DNA from: Chara braunii
Lineage: Eukaryota; Streptophyta; Charophyceae; Charales; Characeae
Direction: 5' to 3'
Assembly: GCA_003427395.1 (NCBI GenBank)
Contig: BFEA01001049.1
Coordinates: forward strand, 194,250 to 241,968
Length of the DNA: 47,719 nt
The position numbers and the translations under genes are program-made. Below are positions 19,850-31,079 of the stretch, in pieces (positions within the stretch are counted from its first letter, which is position 1; every line of letters begins with the position of its first letter). A model generated the notes under the pieces. That model did no database searches, had not been told where the DNA came from, and saw only the letters and a program-made list of their open reading frames with translations.

Positions 19850-20480
19850 AACCAGGCCTCGTTGGATAGTAGTGGAAACTCCTCCAATGGTCAGGGGGAA
19901 GGTACTGTACAGCACCAAGTCCCCCCTGCAGGGAGTGGTAGCCCAACATCTGATATACTGGTAGGGGAAGCAGTGCTGTGCCCAGGAACCCATGTCCCGT
20001 GTCCTCAAGTTCAGGGTAGTGACACATCCTCAACCTCTATGGGGGGAGACTTAGTGCAGCACCTAGGGGACCAATTACAAGCACAAAATGCTGACAGAAG
20101 TCCAATAGTCCTCGATTCAAGTACACATACGAGGGGTGGCAGTACTTCCTCAACCCCTCTGGGGGAAGACAAGGTGCAGCACTTAGGGGATCAAGACCAT
20201 ATTCAAACTGCTGACGGCAGTTACCAAGTCCACTGCAGAAAGCACTGGACAAAACAACAGTGCTGGAATGTTGACAGATCCTAAGAGATTGAAATTGGTT
20301 ATCTCTGAACTCACAGAAGAACATAAATACTTATTGCTACCCCAAAATCTGAGAACTGATGAACGTTGCAGGAAAAGGATTGAATGGGAGAATGCAACTC
20401 ATGAAGCGGAGGTTGGTTTAACAACAGCAATAAGAGGCTCATTGAAAGGACAGGTTGAGGGCTGCAACGGTAAGGGTACG
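19850..20480 (+). pseudogene. LINE ORF1-like region with repeated QHLGDQ units (copy C)
   Basis: The frame up to 20284 has three related units: TVQHQVPPAGSG, LVQHLGDQLQAQNADRS and KVQHLGDQDHIQTADGS. The last two are about 120 bp apart. A frame change then leads to TEEHKYLLLPQN and RIEWENATHEAEV (20268-20450), which resembles ERKYLVFPQLEYE and LIEWDQEAVERREV in copy E (29540-29650). That shared segment is why I place it in the LINE. Known LINE ORF1 proteins bind RNA; here that is only inferred. Confidence 0.55.
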
Positions 20481-20780
20481 AGTGACCTACATGATGTTTT
20501 TTTTTTTTTTTTTTTTTTTTTTTTCATCAAAGAGAATTGCGAAGTGATGAGACTGATAAGCTGCAGGGGGAAGGGAAAGAGGAAGATCGGACCTTGCAGG
20601 ACGAACAGCGTATTCACATTGAGAACTCAACCGAAGACTTGTCACAAATTCAGTCACAGGCCGATAATATTGATATATTGAAGAGGAAGAAGAATCTCAA
20701 GAAATTGTCATTACTGCCACCATCAGAAAGAAGCCCTGGAACAGATAATCGACATAGACCCCCTGGAATGGGTCAGAATC

Positions 20781-22024
20781 TTGAAGAAGGGGCCTACTCT
20801 TACCCCAAATGATTGGGTGTCCATATCTGATCAACCAGGATCAGTGGGAAACATAGTTGAAGTCCGCACCACAGGGGACATTTTGATGTCTATATTTGAT
20901 CTGGGGGAGGACGAATACCTTAAGTCAAGATCACAGCAGCAAACGGGGTGGTTCAAGAAGGACAGAATATTTAGGATCAGGGTCCTAATGATCAAGGAAA
21001 AATGGCTGGCCTATAAACCGGACACTCCCATTTCCCACCTTCCCTTGGACCCGGTATGCTGGTCCTAGTCTTCATCGACTGCCACAGAACGCTCCCATAC
21101 CAGGACGCTTCACACACTGTCAATAAAGTCCACTTACAGGATGCTTCGTCCTAAGGTAAATATAAAGGACAAAATAGAAGACCGATGGATTAGACACCTA
21201 AATGTAAGCAAGGAAGAGTTGCGACCTGTCAAGTGGTTCTATACCATCAAATCTAGACCTGCTAAAATGACATCGCTCCAATAGCAAATCGCTCATCGTT
21301 GCTTACCCACTAATGACTGGATTATTGACAGAACCGCGCTTGAACAAAAAGGAATAGCCCTACCCTGGTGTAAGTTTTGCAAATCAGCCTTCCCTTCCAA
21401 ACTGATTCCGGAAACTCTAGATCACATTTTCTTGCAATGCCCATGTTCTATATGGCTATGGCGTTGGTGGGACAGGATTGGGAACTATGTAGAAACATCC
21501 CTCCCCTGGTCATGGAACTGGAAAGCTCTTCTCCTCGAGTCATGGAACCTGATCCACGTGGATAATTTCACATCAAACCTATTTACAATTGGAAGAAGAG
21601 CGGTCATTTGGGCATTATCGATTCATAGGTGTACTTATGAGGTGGAAGGCGCTCGTCTTGATGGTCCCGAATTTACAGAAACGATTAAGCATCAAATCCA
21701 AGTAGAAATTACTACCAGATGGGAGACCCTAAAGGAAAAACTTCAATTTCTGACTTCAGAAAATGACATTAAGCAACACATCAAGACATTCAATCAGAAC
21801 TGGCTTGGAGGGACCAAGGAGGGAGGTTGGGGCGGGTGAAATGGGAAGGAATACAAGAGAATGCTCAGGCTGAGTTCCCAAGAAATTACCGCTTACTCTT
21901 CAATGATTGGAGTAACATTGATCTCATCATCCCAATGAGACCGCTATCAAATTTTTCGGATTTCCCCCCCCCACCTGGGCTGTCTTTGGTTCTCAGGTCA
22001 TGGTATGCGATTGACTCTGAATGA
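20781..22024 (+). pseudogene. LINE ORF2 C-terminus with zf-RVT (copy C)
   Basis: Successive plus-strand frames give DRIFRIRVLMIKEKWLAYK (post-RT), then DRWIRHLNVSKEELRPVKW, HRCLPTNDWIID, the zinc cluster CKFC with DHIFLQC, and the C-terminal GRRAVIWALSIHRCTYEVEG and LFNDWSNIDLIIPM. Breaks include a TAG at 21282-21284 where copy A has TTG and copies D and E have TGA. Frames change near 21830. The domain order equals copies A, D and E. Confidence 0.8.
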
Positions 22025-22387
22025 ATAACATTGTTCCTTTTGAAGGGTTTTCTCTCACTTTTTAGACTCTCATTCAGATAAATAGGATGAAAGTGCTAGG
22101 TGGACATGCATATCTGGCGCCCGTTCAGGGTGAAGAGGCGCAGGAGCTAAAACTACTTACCTTTACCTTTCCTTATGCTCACTATCATCTGATCAGAAGG
22201 GACGTTGGGCCCGGTTCCCAACATGAGTTGTACCATGTTTTTTTCAGTGCTAATGATGTAAAGGGACGTTGGACCCGTTTTCCAGCAGGTGCTGTTCCCC
22301 ACGAATGGAACTGATTCATCTATCAAGCAGGGATAGTAGAGGGGGTGTCTGCTCTTATCAGCACCTCCTCTACTCCCCTTCAATGAC

Positions 22388-22421
<34 letters not shown>

Positions 22422-22464
22422 AATAAAATATAAATAAATAAAGAACAAAAGCGTCACATGACGC

Positions 22465-22546
22465 CCGAGGATGTGCCCAAGGGGACATAGCTGTAACCGT
22501 TGGCATAAGCCAACGGTTTTTCTAAATTTAAAAAAAAAAAAAAAAA
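22465..22546 (+). repeat. Two-hairpin retroposon-like tail with A-run
   Basis: TGTGCCC and GGGACA form a small stem near 22472-22488. Then AACCGTTGGC (22495-22504) and GCCAACGGTT (22509-22518) form a perfect 10-bp stem with an ATAA loop, followed by TTT, A/T-rich sequence and about 16 As (to 22546). It lies just after the A-tail of LINE copy C and before LINE D. A second, short retroposon 3' end is the simplest reading; alternatively it is a 5' piece of LINE D. Confidence 0.6.
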
Positions 22547-23325
22547 CAGGGAAAAAGTAGAAGACACCGGACAAAAAGAAATGCAAAAAAACACTATTCG
22601 TAAGATCATTGGAACAATGGACTTAGTAGGGGCTGAACCGTGCCCACATTCACCACAACAAGTGTCAACAGACCTGGTCTCATAACTTACAAGCAAGCGA
22701 CAGAGTCTGAAGCACATACTAGCCAAGGGTCAGAGAGAACTATCTCCTAGTAAGTTAGGTATAGCAATCCTCCCAGTTATACTTAGAAATGACACTTGGG
22801 AGGTGGGATTATCTGAACCTCTTGGGGTCAGGTACAGGGAGGTGACAATTCTGGGGACTACTTTCTCTGTCTTTAGCTTCTCTCACAGGGCGCTTCACAG
22901 GGGACCCTCTAATTAATCATGACGTCCAAAAAGGACAATTTCCCCCCAGGTGGAACAACATTCTTACGGTTGTAGAGGAAAGTCGTAAGTTGGTAGAGTG
23001 TGATGTCTATTTAAGATTTGGTGAAGCAAAATCTGTGGAATTCAGATGGTTCTCTCATATTTGAAGATTAAAACTAGTAACTTCTGGTCTGAGACTGATG
23101 TTAGTATGTTATTAGTTAGACTCTTGCTAAAAAAGTGTAGGAACTTGGTAAGGTGTTGGGCATAGGTCCTTGGCAGAACTTATAAACCACTTGTCACTGC
23201 TAGGACATTGTTTAGTCATCTTCAGTGTTTCAAATTTGGAGGCATAAGGAATGTGCTAATATGGAAAGTCTTTACGTTGTTGATGCACTTTACAATAAAA
23301 ATAAAATTTGAAGATTACGAAGACG

Positions 23326-24640
23326 TAATGTAGATTTAGATTTAAGATCACTAAATGTACATGGGTTAGCATCGGCCAAACAACAGAAGAGACGAACAAT
23401 TTATGACTAACTCAGAGGTGTTGATTCAAAAGAATGACCAGATGTGATCTGTATTCAAGACACACACCTCATTGATATAGATTCACACCACTATTACTAT
23501 AAAGAAATTTGGCCACATACTCCCTTCAGGGCTCATGCACCAAAACTAGAGAGTGTGGGAGTGACAATCCGGATTCCTCCAGAGTCAAAGGAAGATTCAA
23601 TCTACTGAAAGGTAGACAAGACAGAAGGAAGATGAACTTTCATCCTGACAATGCTGGAACTTGAGGTAGTCACTATCGTATGTGTTTATGAACCCAACAA
23701 TGTTGGCGAGAGGTAACTTTTTTTTGAAAGTCTCTGCCCTCGACTTCCAGTGGGCATTCCAATCATCAATGCATGAGATTTTAATGCAGCCCCCGATAGG
23801 CACATGGATCGTTAGAACATTCATAGCCCTTGTCACTATAAATGGAGATAGATGAACAAAAAATTAACAATCTTACTCATTCCTTTTTTTTTTATTATTC
23901 CTTTGGGAAGACCAATCCCACCCACCATACTTACTCATGTTTCAGGAGTAACCAATCTAAGAGTAGTACAAAATCCCGCATTGACCTAATACTAGTTTTA
24001 GAGGGACTGGAAGGTGCTCTTCAAGTAACAAAAATATTTTCCTAGGTAAGACCATGCAATGTGTACGGCTATTTTTTCCCCTAGGAAAAAAACGGATCAG
24101 GGTCAAGACTTTTACAACCTCAACATATCACATCTGAAAATTGTTCAATTCACAGGTTACCTCAATGATGTCTGGTCCTCCTGGAGGGAACAAAGAGCTA
24201 CTATTAAGGATGACATTAAATGGTTCAATAACAACCCAATTTTTTTTGTCGTAAATGCAATGAATATTCAAAATCATTGGCGACAAATAGACATAATTCA
24301 GAAACACTTACTCCACCGTATTCAACAACTCCAACTCATAGAGATAAATTCAAAAAATTCAAGTAATATGGAATCCATAGCTCAAGAAATACAAGATCAG
24401 GAGAGCAAGTTACTAACCCACACAGAATACAGGTGGCAAGGAATGAGGATCAGGGGAAAGATTAGACTACATAAAATGGAAGGGACCAAAGATGCACGTT
24501 TTTTCTATATGGCTAGAGTCCGGTCAGGAAGAACGGTTATAAAAGCAATAGCTCACCCGAGTCATTTGAATGATCTCTTAGCTACGTCAAAAATCGCGAC
24601 CCAGATAGCAAGAGACTTCTTCAAAATCTTGTTTATGTAA
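23326..24640 (+). pseudogene. LINE endonuclease and linker (copy D)
   Basis: The start of the endonuclease reads SLNVHGLASAKQQKRR, then DVICIQDTHL, in which the catalytic glutamate of the usual QETH motif is aspartate. Further on come a DFNAAPDRHMDR segment (frame-shifted), SRIDLILVLEGLEG (about 23970-24020) and PDQGQDFYNLN-like sequence. The linker frame 24059-24640 is the longest intact piece (193 codons). Several stops and frame changes exclude activity. Confidence 0.75.
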
Positions 24641-24843
24641 AAAAATAAGGATATGTCAATGCTCAGAAAAAAAATAAAAAATTGATGAGTTTTTGTAATC
24701 GATGACTAAGGCATTATCAGAAGAGCGAAAAATACAACTGGAGTTACTTTTAACCAAGGAAGAAATATGGATGACTCTCATGCAAATGGATGAAGAAAAA
24801 AAATATTGGGATATATGGGTTACCTAAAGAATTTTGGGAGACG

Positions 24844-26922
24844 TTATGAGACTTCCTTTCCCAAGACCTTATAGATATTTATCATGCGGTGTGGGAGACA
24901 AGTGAGATGAGGGAAATTGTGGGTCACGGAGTATTGACATTTCTGTACAAAAAAGGAGAGGAGACAAACATCATGAATTATAGACTCGTCACTCTTCTCA
25001 CCATAGTATATAAATTGGTTGCTAAGACACTGGTTAATCGGATGTCTCGTCTCATAACAAATATTATTCATCCTACACAGACGATATTTATTCAGGGAAG
25101 GAATATTCATTACAATATGTTTTCTCATCAATGTAGTAATTAAACTCTCTCGTCAATCAAAACACAATGCAACCTTCGTCCTTATTGGTTTTGAGAAGGT
25201 TTATGACCATGTGGATTGTTTTTTTTCGTTCAATAAATGTCTAAAAAAAATCAACTTTGGCCCCAGTTTTTGTAGATGGATATTAGTATTACAGAAGAAT
25301 GCTTCAACAAGGGTAGTGGTAAATGAGAATGTAGCAACTTCAATATCAATCCAGAAATAAAGTGAAACAAGAGGATGCAATAACCCCTTTCCTTTTTGTG
25401 ATCATTATGGAGGTTTTGACTTCTAATCTGAGATGACATAGAGACATTACACGTATTCATGTTTCATCGACTGCGGAGGAGAGTATTCAAATTTTCTCTC
25501 TCTTTGTTGATGATTTCTTCTTAATGATGAACGTCTTTAGAGAGTATCTAGAAACAGTCAAAAGAATAATGAACAAGTTTTGTCGTCTGTCCGATATAAG
25601 AGTTAATTGGGGTAATAAAACACTTAGTTGATGAATTCATTACCAAAGAGTGAGACCACCGAAATTTCCTCAAGTGAAGTGACTCATCTTGAAACACCTA
25701 TCAAGGTACTAGGTATCTCATTGTCAGCCCTGGGAAAACCTACTATTAACAATGAAGTGTTTCTACAACAAGCTAAAACAAAATGATATTTATGGAAAAA
25801 TAAACATACGTCAATTTTAGGTAGAACGTTAGTCATAAACAATATTGTACTGGCTACCATATCATGTAAATGTGTCATTTAGGCCACTGACAAAACAACT
25901 TTCAAGACTCTTCAAAGACAATCAGTAATATTTTTGTGATGAGGGAACCACGAGTGTGAAAAGGTAATCAGTAAAGTGACATGATTATTAGTGATTCAAC
26001 CCAAATCAAGAGGAGGTCTGGTATTATCGATCTATCCATACAAGCTATGACCCTTTCCATTCAGCGGCTCAAATGCCTACTATCCATGCCTCTTACTCCC
26101 TGGAGTATGCTGGCATGCGAACAACTAAGGAGACTGACATCGGTTACACCAGATAGTGTAAATCCTCTCATGTGGTTAGAAAACAGATCATGGCCAACTC
26201 CCATAAATTCCTTGAAACAATCACATTTGCATGATATTTCAGACCGACAAGTTGCGAGAAGCGATATAAGTAATGACCTCTTTTGGATCACCCTAATAAA
26301 AAGATGGAGAAAACTTTTATTGTTCGACAAAATTAACCTTGTGCAATGGAAGGAAGTGTGTCAACAACCTCTTTATATTATCTTCCTTAGGAACTCTCAA
26401 AGATATGTGCTTCATTGTATGGACTCTTCTTGGAAATGGCCGATTAAAAAATGGGTTATATGTATTAAAGATATTTGAAATCAGAATACCAGAGATTGAA
26501 TATCCCCCACATATTTACAGACCCGTTTGCTTTATTGTTACCATTCACACAAGGCGTTAGAGGATATGATGGATATAATCATTTTGGATTGAATCCAGAT
26601 TTTGAAGAACGGTCCAAAACTTTAGACAAACGGTTGGGTGACAATCAAAGATGAGATGGTTATATCATTCAATATAATAGAAATATTTGATGCAAAATTC
26701 GTACTTTTATCCATTTTTTACCTAGAAAGTGATAATTATCTAAGTCTTAGACAACAAAAGAATATTAGGTGGGTGAGAGGAGTTAAAATTTTTCGTATAA
26801 GAGTTTTAAGTGTAAAAAACAAATGGTTAATCTTGAAGTCAGACACAACAATAAAAAAACTGCCAATAGATTCATTGTCTTGGACTTTGTCAAGTTCAAC
26901 GGGCAATGAGAGTCTACACTAG
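24844..26922 (+). pseudogene. LINE reverse transcriptase and post-RT region (copy D)
   Basis: RT motifs survive in pieces: FLYKKGEETNIMNYRLVTLL (24940-25010); motif A now LIGFEKVYDHVD, with its aspartate lost to glycine (near 25185); motif B reading VKQEDAITPFLFVIIME, where the family has RQGDPLAPF (near 25355-25410); and motif C FVDDFFLM (near 25503). Post-RT segments match copy B (GRTLVINNIVLATI-like) and copy C (KIFRIRVLSVKNKWLILK). G-to-A changes account for several of the differences. Confidence 0.8.
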
Positions 26923-26934
26923 GTCAATACATAC

Positions 26935-27834
26935 GTTCAAGGTTAAAATGGCCTACAGGATGTTGAGACCAAGAGTAAACCTCACAGACATAATTGAAGC
27001 AAAATGGATAAAAAAATTGAATGTGAGTAAGAAAGCATTACGCTTGGTTAAGTGACCTCAATCCATTAAAACCAAACCAGCTAAGGTAGCTTCCTTGCAA
27101 TGACAAATTGCTCATAGATGTCTCCCCACAAATGACTGGATTATAGACATATCTACATTTGAGTCGAGGGATATTGCCTTTTCCTTGTGTAAATTTTGCA
27201 AATCCGCATTCAAACTCATTCTGAAAATTATTGAACACATATTCCTCCATTGGCAGGAGCAGTGTGACTATGGCGCTGGTGGGATAGAATGTGAGACCAA
27301 CATGAAATATCTCAGCCCTAACCCTCAAATTGGTAGAATCTTCTCTTAAAACCATGAGACTCAAACCAAGTGGACGAGTTTACGATGAACTTGTTCATAA
27401 TAGGAAGGAAAACACTAATGTGGGCAATATGGAAGAGAAGGTGTACATACGAGATGGAAGGTGCACATTTGGATGAGCCGTAATTCATTGATTCTATTCA
27501 ACAATAAGTACAAAAGAACAATAATAATCTCTAACCGAGAAAAGGTAAAGAAAAGATTACATACCTTTCATCCAAATATGATATCTTATATAATATTCAC
27601 AACTTCAACAAATGCTAGCTTGGAGGGAATTAGGGGGGGAAATAGGGGAAAGTGAAGTGGGAGGGAGGACAGGGTGGCGGCAAAAAAAAGTTCGAAATGA
27701 ATTATTGGTTAATTTTAAATGGTCTGATGTCGATCGAGTTATTTCCCCAAAACCTCTTTCATAATTTTTTAATCTCTATCCTTCTACTCAGGTACCCAGG
27801 ATTTGGTATGGGCATGAATGAGATAAATTGGTAA
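26935..27834 (+). pseudogene. LINE zf-RVT and C-terminal region (copy D)
   Basis: The sequence reads KVKMAYRMLRPRVNLTDII, SKKALRLVK, then a TGA at 27101-27103 in the place of a conserved tryptophan codon, IAHRCLPTNDWIID, CKFCKSAF and EHIFLHW (the last zinc cysteine is not kept). The C-terminal stretch with a glycine-rich GGNRGK and a LILNGLMSIELF-like segment matches copies A and C. Frames change several times. Confidence 0.7.
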
Positions 27835-28138
27835 CAAGAAATTTATGGGGTTCACGAGGATCAGAAGTCAAGGAAGACATAGAAAAGTGTTAGGGATACA
27901 CGTTGTTTTGGCGTCTGATATCAGGTGAAGCGGCACTTTAGGAGTGAGAGAGTCACTATCAACTAATGTATGTGATGTGTTACCAGATGTGCAATGTATT
28001 TCTGGGATGCTAGACTCGCTTTCCAGCAGGTGAAGTTCCCTATCAACAGACTGGAGCCCTCTATAAGATAGCTAAGAGCGTATGCTCTTATCACCACTCC
28101 TAACTGTTAATGCAAGTAAATTGTTAAAAAAAAAAAAA

Positions 28139-28847
28139 CTCTCGTTGGATAGTAACTCTCTTTTTTGTTTTGTTTTTTTACATAAGATTCATGCAAAATA
28201 TATCACATTACATTAAAAAGATGTACAGATGACTGCATATGCTGGTGGGTGGTGTTTGCCCATAATCAACCATAGAATCACTTTTTTTTTTTTTTTTTTG
28301 CTAGCGAGATCCCCCTACCTCTTATTTTCCCTCCTCCTTGCATATGAAATCAATGAATGTGAGAAGTTTAAAGATCACTGTGGAAAAGGAAAGACATGTT
28401 CTATCATGTGTTGTTCGTCTTATACGTAGCAAAAATTGTGTTCTTGACGCTGATGAAAGTGTTTAAAACATCATATTGCCATGAACACTTCTAGGTATAT
28501 GTACAAAAAAAACGGTTTAATTGATATATAGTCCACATTGGTGAGATCTTTGATGACTTTCCCGGTAGTAACAACGTGGTATCCTGTGGTAGGCATGTTC
28601 CCTTAAATTTATCCAGGCCGCATCCCACCATCGTCATATTTGTAATGTCATTAAGCAATCGATTAAGCGATGTTCTAGATCAGAGATCCTTTTTTGATAT
28701 TACTGCCTGCAATACGAGCAAATTGACATTAGGACTCCACTATACTCTAGTTTGATCTAGATCCGATCCAGTCTAGCACCGGTAGGTGGTCTACCATTGG
28801 AGAGCCCGTTGGGATGTTGGCATCCAGACAGGCAAACTGGTTCTTGT
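28139..28847. other. Unassigned A/T-rich stretch
   Basis: No gene is recognised. T runs occur near 28281-28299. A GATCTAGATC palindrome lies near 28756. Nothing links this stretch to the LINEs or to the following MITE. Confidence 0.4.
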
Positions 28848-29057
28848 TAAACCACCAATATGTTTCCTAATGATTTTTCTAAGACACCGCGGGGTGACGT
28901 TTGCTTGGAAATCCATCCAGGCAAAGCGATTCTTGCATGCAACCCATTTTGCTTGGATGGATTTCCAAGCAAACGCCACCCCGATACATCTCACTCGACG
29001 CGCCTACATGCACGGTGCGTTTTTAGAAAACTGGTTGGGAAACGTATTGGTGGTTTA
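28848..29057. mobile_element. MITE with long subterminal inverted repeats, member 3
   Basis: TAAACCACCAATATGTTTCC (28848-28867) is inverted at 29038-29057 with one mismatch. Inside, 35 bp at 28891-28925 are inverted at 28948-28982 with two mismatches around a 22-nt loop, so the left part of the element can fold into a strong hairpin. No coding capacity exists and no clear target duplication was found. The terminal AAACCACCA links it to the MITEs at 14029 and 18224, while the interior is unrelated. Confidence 0.8.
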
Positions 29058-29435
29058 CATTGTTGTAAGTCCTTCCTTTTAAGTGTAAATCACTTATCCA
29101 TCTCTATTTGATGAGCTCAGTGGGTTTCATGCTTTTTAAGTTTTAGAATCTTGCTGGATGCCAGGTGGTAGGCCCAAGGTGTGAGTGCAGTGCACACAAT
29201 TCGAACAAACATAACAACTCTTAGTACGGTGCATGTGATTGGAATCAGATAAACTGTCGGAGTGTTCCCCCAATTAATATTGTATTTTATAATTTAGTTA
29301 ACAATAGAAAAAAAAAAACAACGATTACTACGAATGGCATTGCAACAATGTTATTGCAGATTGAATGCATAGGTAACGAGATGACCAAAAATTTTTAAGA
29401 ATCTCGGGGTGCAAACACTTTTCAAACATGAGTCA
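29058..29435. other. Unassigned stretch
   Basis: Mixed-composition sequence between the MITE and LINE copy E, with an A-run near 29308-29317. No gene or repeat boundary is recognised. Confidence 0.35.
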
Positions 29436-29889
29436 TCACACAACCTGAAAAAGACTGCCAGAGAGGTTGCATCGGAGTCCAGGATCAGACAACTGATAAG
29501 AAGACATTAAGGTTACAAAAATTGGTAAAAAATTTATGGAAGAACGGAAGTACCTTGTATTTCCACAACTGGAATACGAATTAAATTCTCCCAAAAAATG
29601 TTCATCGCTCATTGAATGGGACCAAGAGGCAGTGGAAAGGAGAGAAGTGGTAATAGGGAAAAAGGGGGAGGAAAAGGTAAAACACAAGGTTGAATAATGA
29701 ATGGGTAAATGTAGAAATAAATGAAGTAATAATTGCTAACTTTTATAACACATTCAACCCCTTTGACTCATTAAGAAGGTTTAACCATTCAACCTCTTTG
29801 ACTCATTAAGAAGGTTTAATCCTTTCACCAAAAGGCTTTTCCGTTTTTTTTAAAATTAGTTCAAACATCAAACTTAATCCATAATTGAT

Positions 29890-30660
29890 TTGATATTAGT
29901 ACTAAAAGAGCTTCATGGAGCTCTTCATGTAGCAAAAATCTTTCACCATAGCCCGTTTTCGGATATAGACCATGCTATGTATGCGGCGTTTTTTTTTTTT
30001 TCTTTCAGCAAGAAACCAGACCAAGGGAAAGGGTTTTATAAGTGTAACACTTTACTTCTCAAAATGAAGGATCTCAAACGATATCTTCATAATGTATGAA
30101 ACTTCTGAAAATAACAACGACTATAAATTAAGAATGATGTCCATTGGTTCAACAACGGTCTAACATTTCTAGGTCATAAATGCAATGAGTATTTCAAATT
30201 ATTGGTATCACAAAGACATTCAAAAGAAACACAAGTTCGTAGAAAAATTCAAAAACTTCAAGAAATCAAGACCGGGACAGAGGATCAACAGTTGCTGGAG
30301 TTGTCAGCAAAAGAGATTCATGACCTGAAAGACCAACCGCTTAATCACATTAAATATAGATGGCAAAAGATACATATTAGAGGTAAATTGAGAAGATATC
30401 ATATGGAAGGAGCGATTGATGCACATTGTTTTGCAATGGTAAGGGTTAGATGAGGAAGGGCGATAACGAAAGCACAAGAGAACCTTATTAATAAAAATAA
30501 ATCTCTGACAAGTTCTACGATATCTAGCATTGCGATCGCTAATTTTTTTTTTTCCAACTATTTATCTTTGAAAATGAGTGTCCCCCTTTTCCTCAACGGG
30601 AAATGAAAATTGATAACTTATCCTGCCTCTTTCCAAATCACTTTCAGAATAGCAAAAGAA
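29890..30660 (+). pseudogene. LINE endonuclease end and linker (copy E)
   Basis: The remnant reads MILVLKELHGALHVAKIF, SDIDHAMYAAF (the usual aspartate-histidine pair kept), PDQGKGFYKCN, then a helical linker with WQKIHIRGKLRRYHMEGAID that matches WQGMRIRGKIRLHKMEGTKD in copy D. Frames are broken at several points. The N-terminal endonuclease half is absent. Confidence 0.75.
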
Positions 30661-30676
30661 AATGTTGAAAATATCA

Positions 30677-31066
30677 ATCTGTGTAGCATCACGTTCGGGC
30701 TCGGTGACCGAACCCGAACGCTCGGTACCGAACTCGAACGTGCCCCAAAATAGATCGAGCCCGAACATTTTTATTTTTTATTTTTTATATATATTTTATA
30801 TATATAGAGGTTGGGGGGCCCTAAGGGGTATTGCGCATCACTCCTAAACATATACATACACACAAACCACACATTTGCACACACACACACCCCACATACA
30901 CCCCACATACACTTCACGCACCACACACACACGAGGATGCGCTCTGGAGCCCCCTAATTTGCTCTCGACTGAACATGTTCGATTCCCACTCGGTCGAGCG
31001 TTCGAACATGTTCGGCTGCTCGGTGGGGCGCTGGACATGTTCGGTGTGCTACATAGATGTCAATCT
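30677..31066. mobile_element. GC-rich TIR insert inside LINE copy E
   Basis: About 0.38 kb of different composition splits the LINE reading just before the conserved MEEDKTSGID segment. ATCTGTGTAGCA (30677-30688) is inverted at 31047-31058 with one mismatch. TCAATCT occurs at 30674-30680 and 31060-31066 and may be a target duplication, so the ends are uncertain by a few bases. Inside are a CGTTCGGG-type foldback (30691-30720), a CA-rich microsatellite (about 30855-30930) and three GAACATGTTC-like palindromes (about 30973, 31003 and 31034). No protein is encoded; a non-autonomous DNA element is likely. Confidence 0.65.
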
Positions 31067-31079
31067 CTAAAAATGAAAT

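Larger units (their letters stand above)
19800..22421 (+). mobile_element. LINE copy C, internally deleted
   Basis: The plus-strand element joins an ORF1-like region (about 19850-20480) to a post-RT and zf-RVT region (20781-22024) and a 3' UTR with a long A-tail (about 22390-22421). Endonuclease and RT are missing. A T run of about 26 nt (20499-20524) and a frame change mark the deleted junction area. The conserved 3' UTR box lies at 22264-22305, and a related upstream string (GGGACGTTGGGCCCGG) at about 22199. A non-autonomous deletion derivative or simple decay would both explain it. Confidence 0.75.
22690..28138 (+). mobile_element. LINE copy D, nearly full length but decayed
   Basis: The plus-strand element has an ORF1-like region (about 22900-23100), an endonuclease start (about 23330), RT (24890-25620), post-RT (25980-26920), zf-RVT (27080-27260), a C-terminal segment (to about 27830), the conserved 3' UTR box (28014-28048) and an A-run at about 28126-28138. 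It is A/T-rich with many stops. The 5' boundary is uncertain. Its length fits a LINE of about 5.4 kb. Confidence 0.8.

Noticed and set aside
19625-20284. Host gene of 219 codons
   Set aside because: Its second half joins, after a frame change, to a segment shared with LINE copy E, and its repeats suggest an element ORF1. The first half has no motif.
30970-31045. Transcription-factor sites (p53-like GAACATGTTC)
   Set aside because: The palindrome fits that consensus, but the factor is not expected in this lineage and the sites are inside a transposon-like insert.
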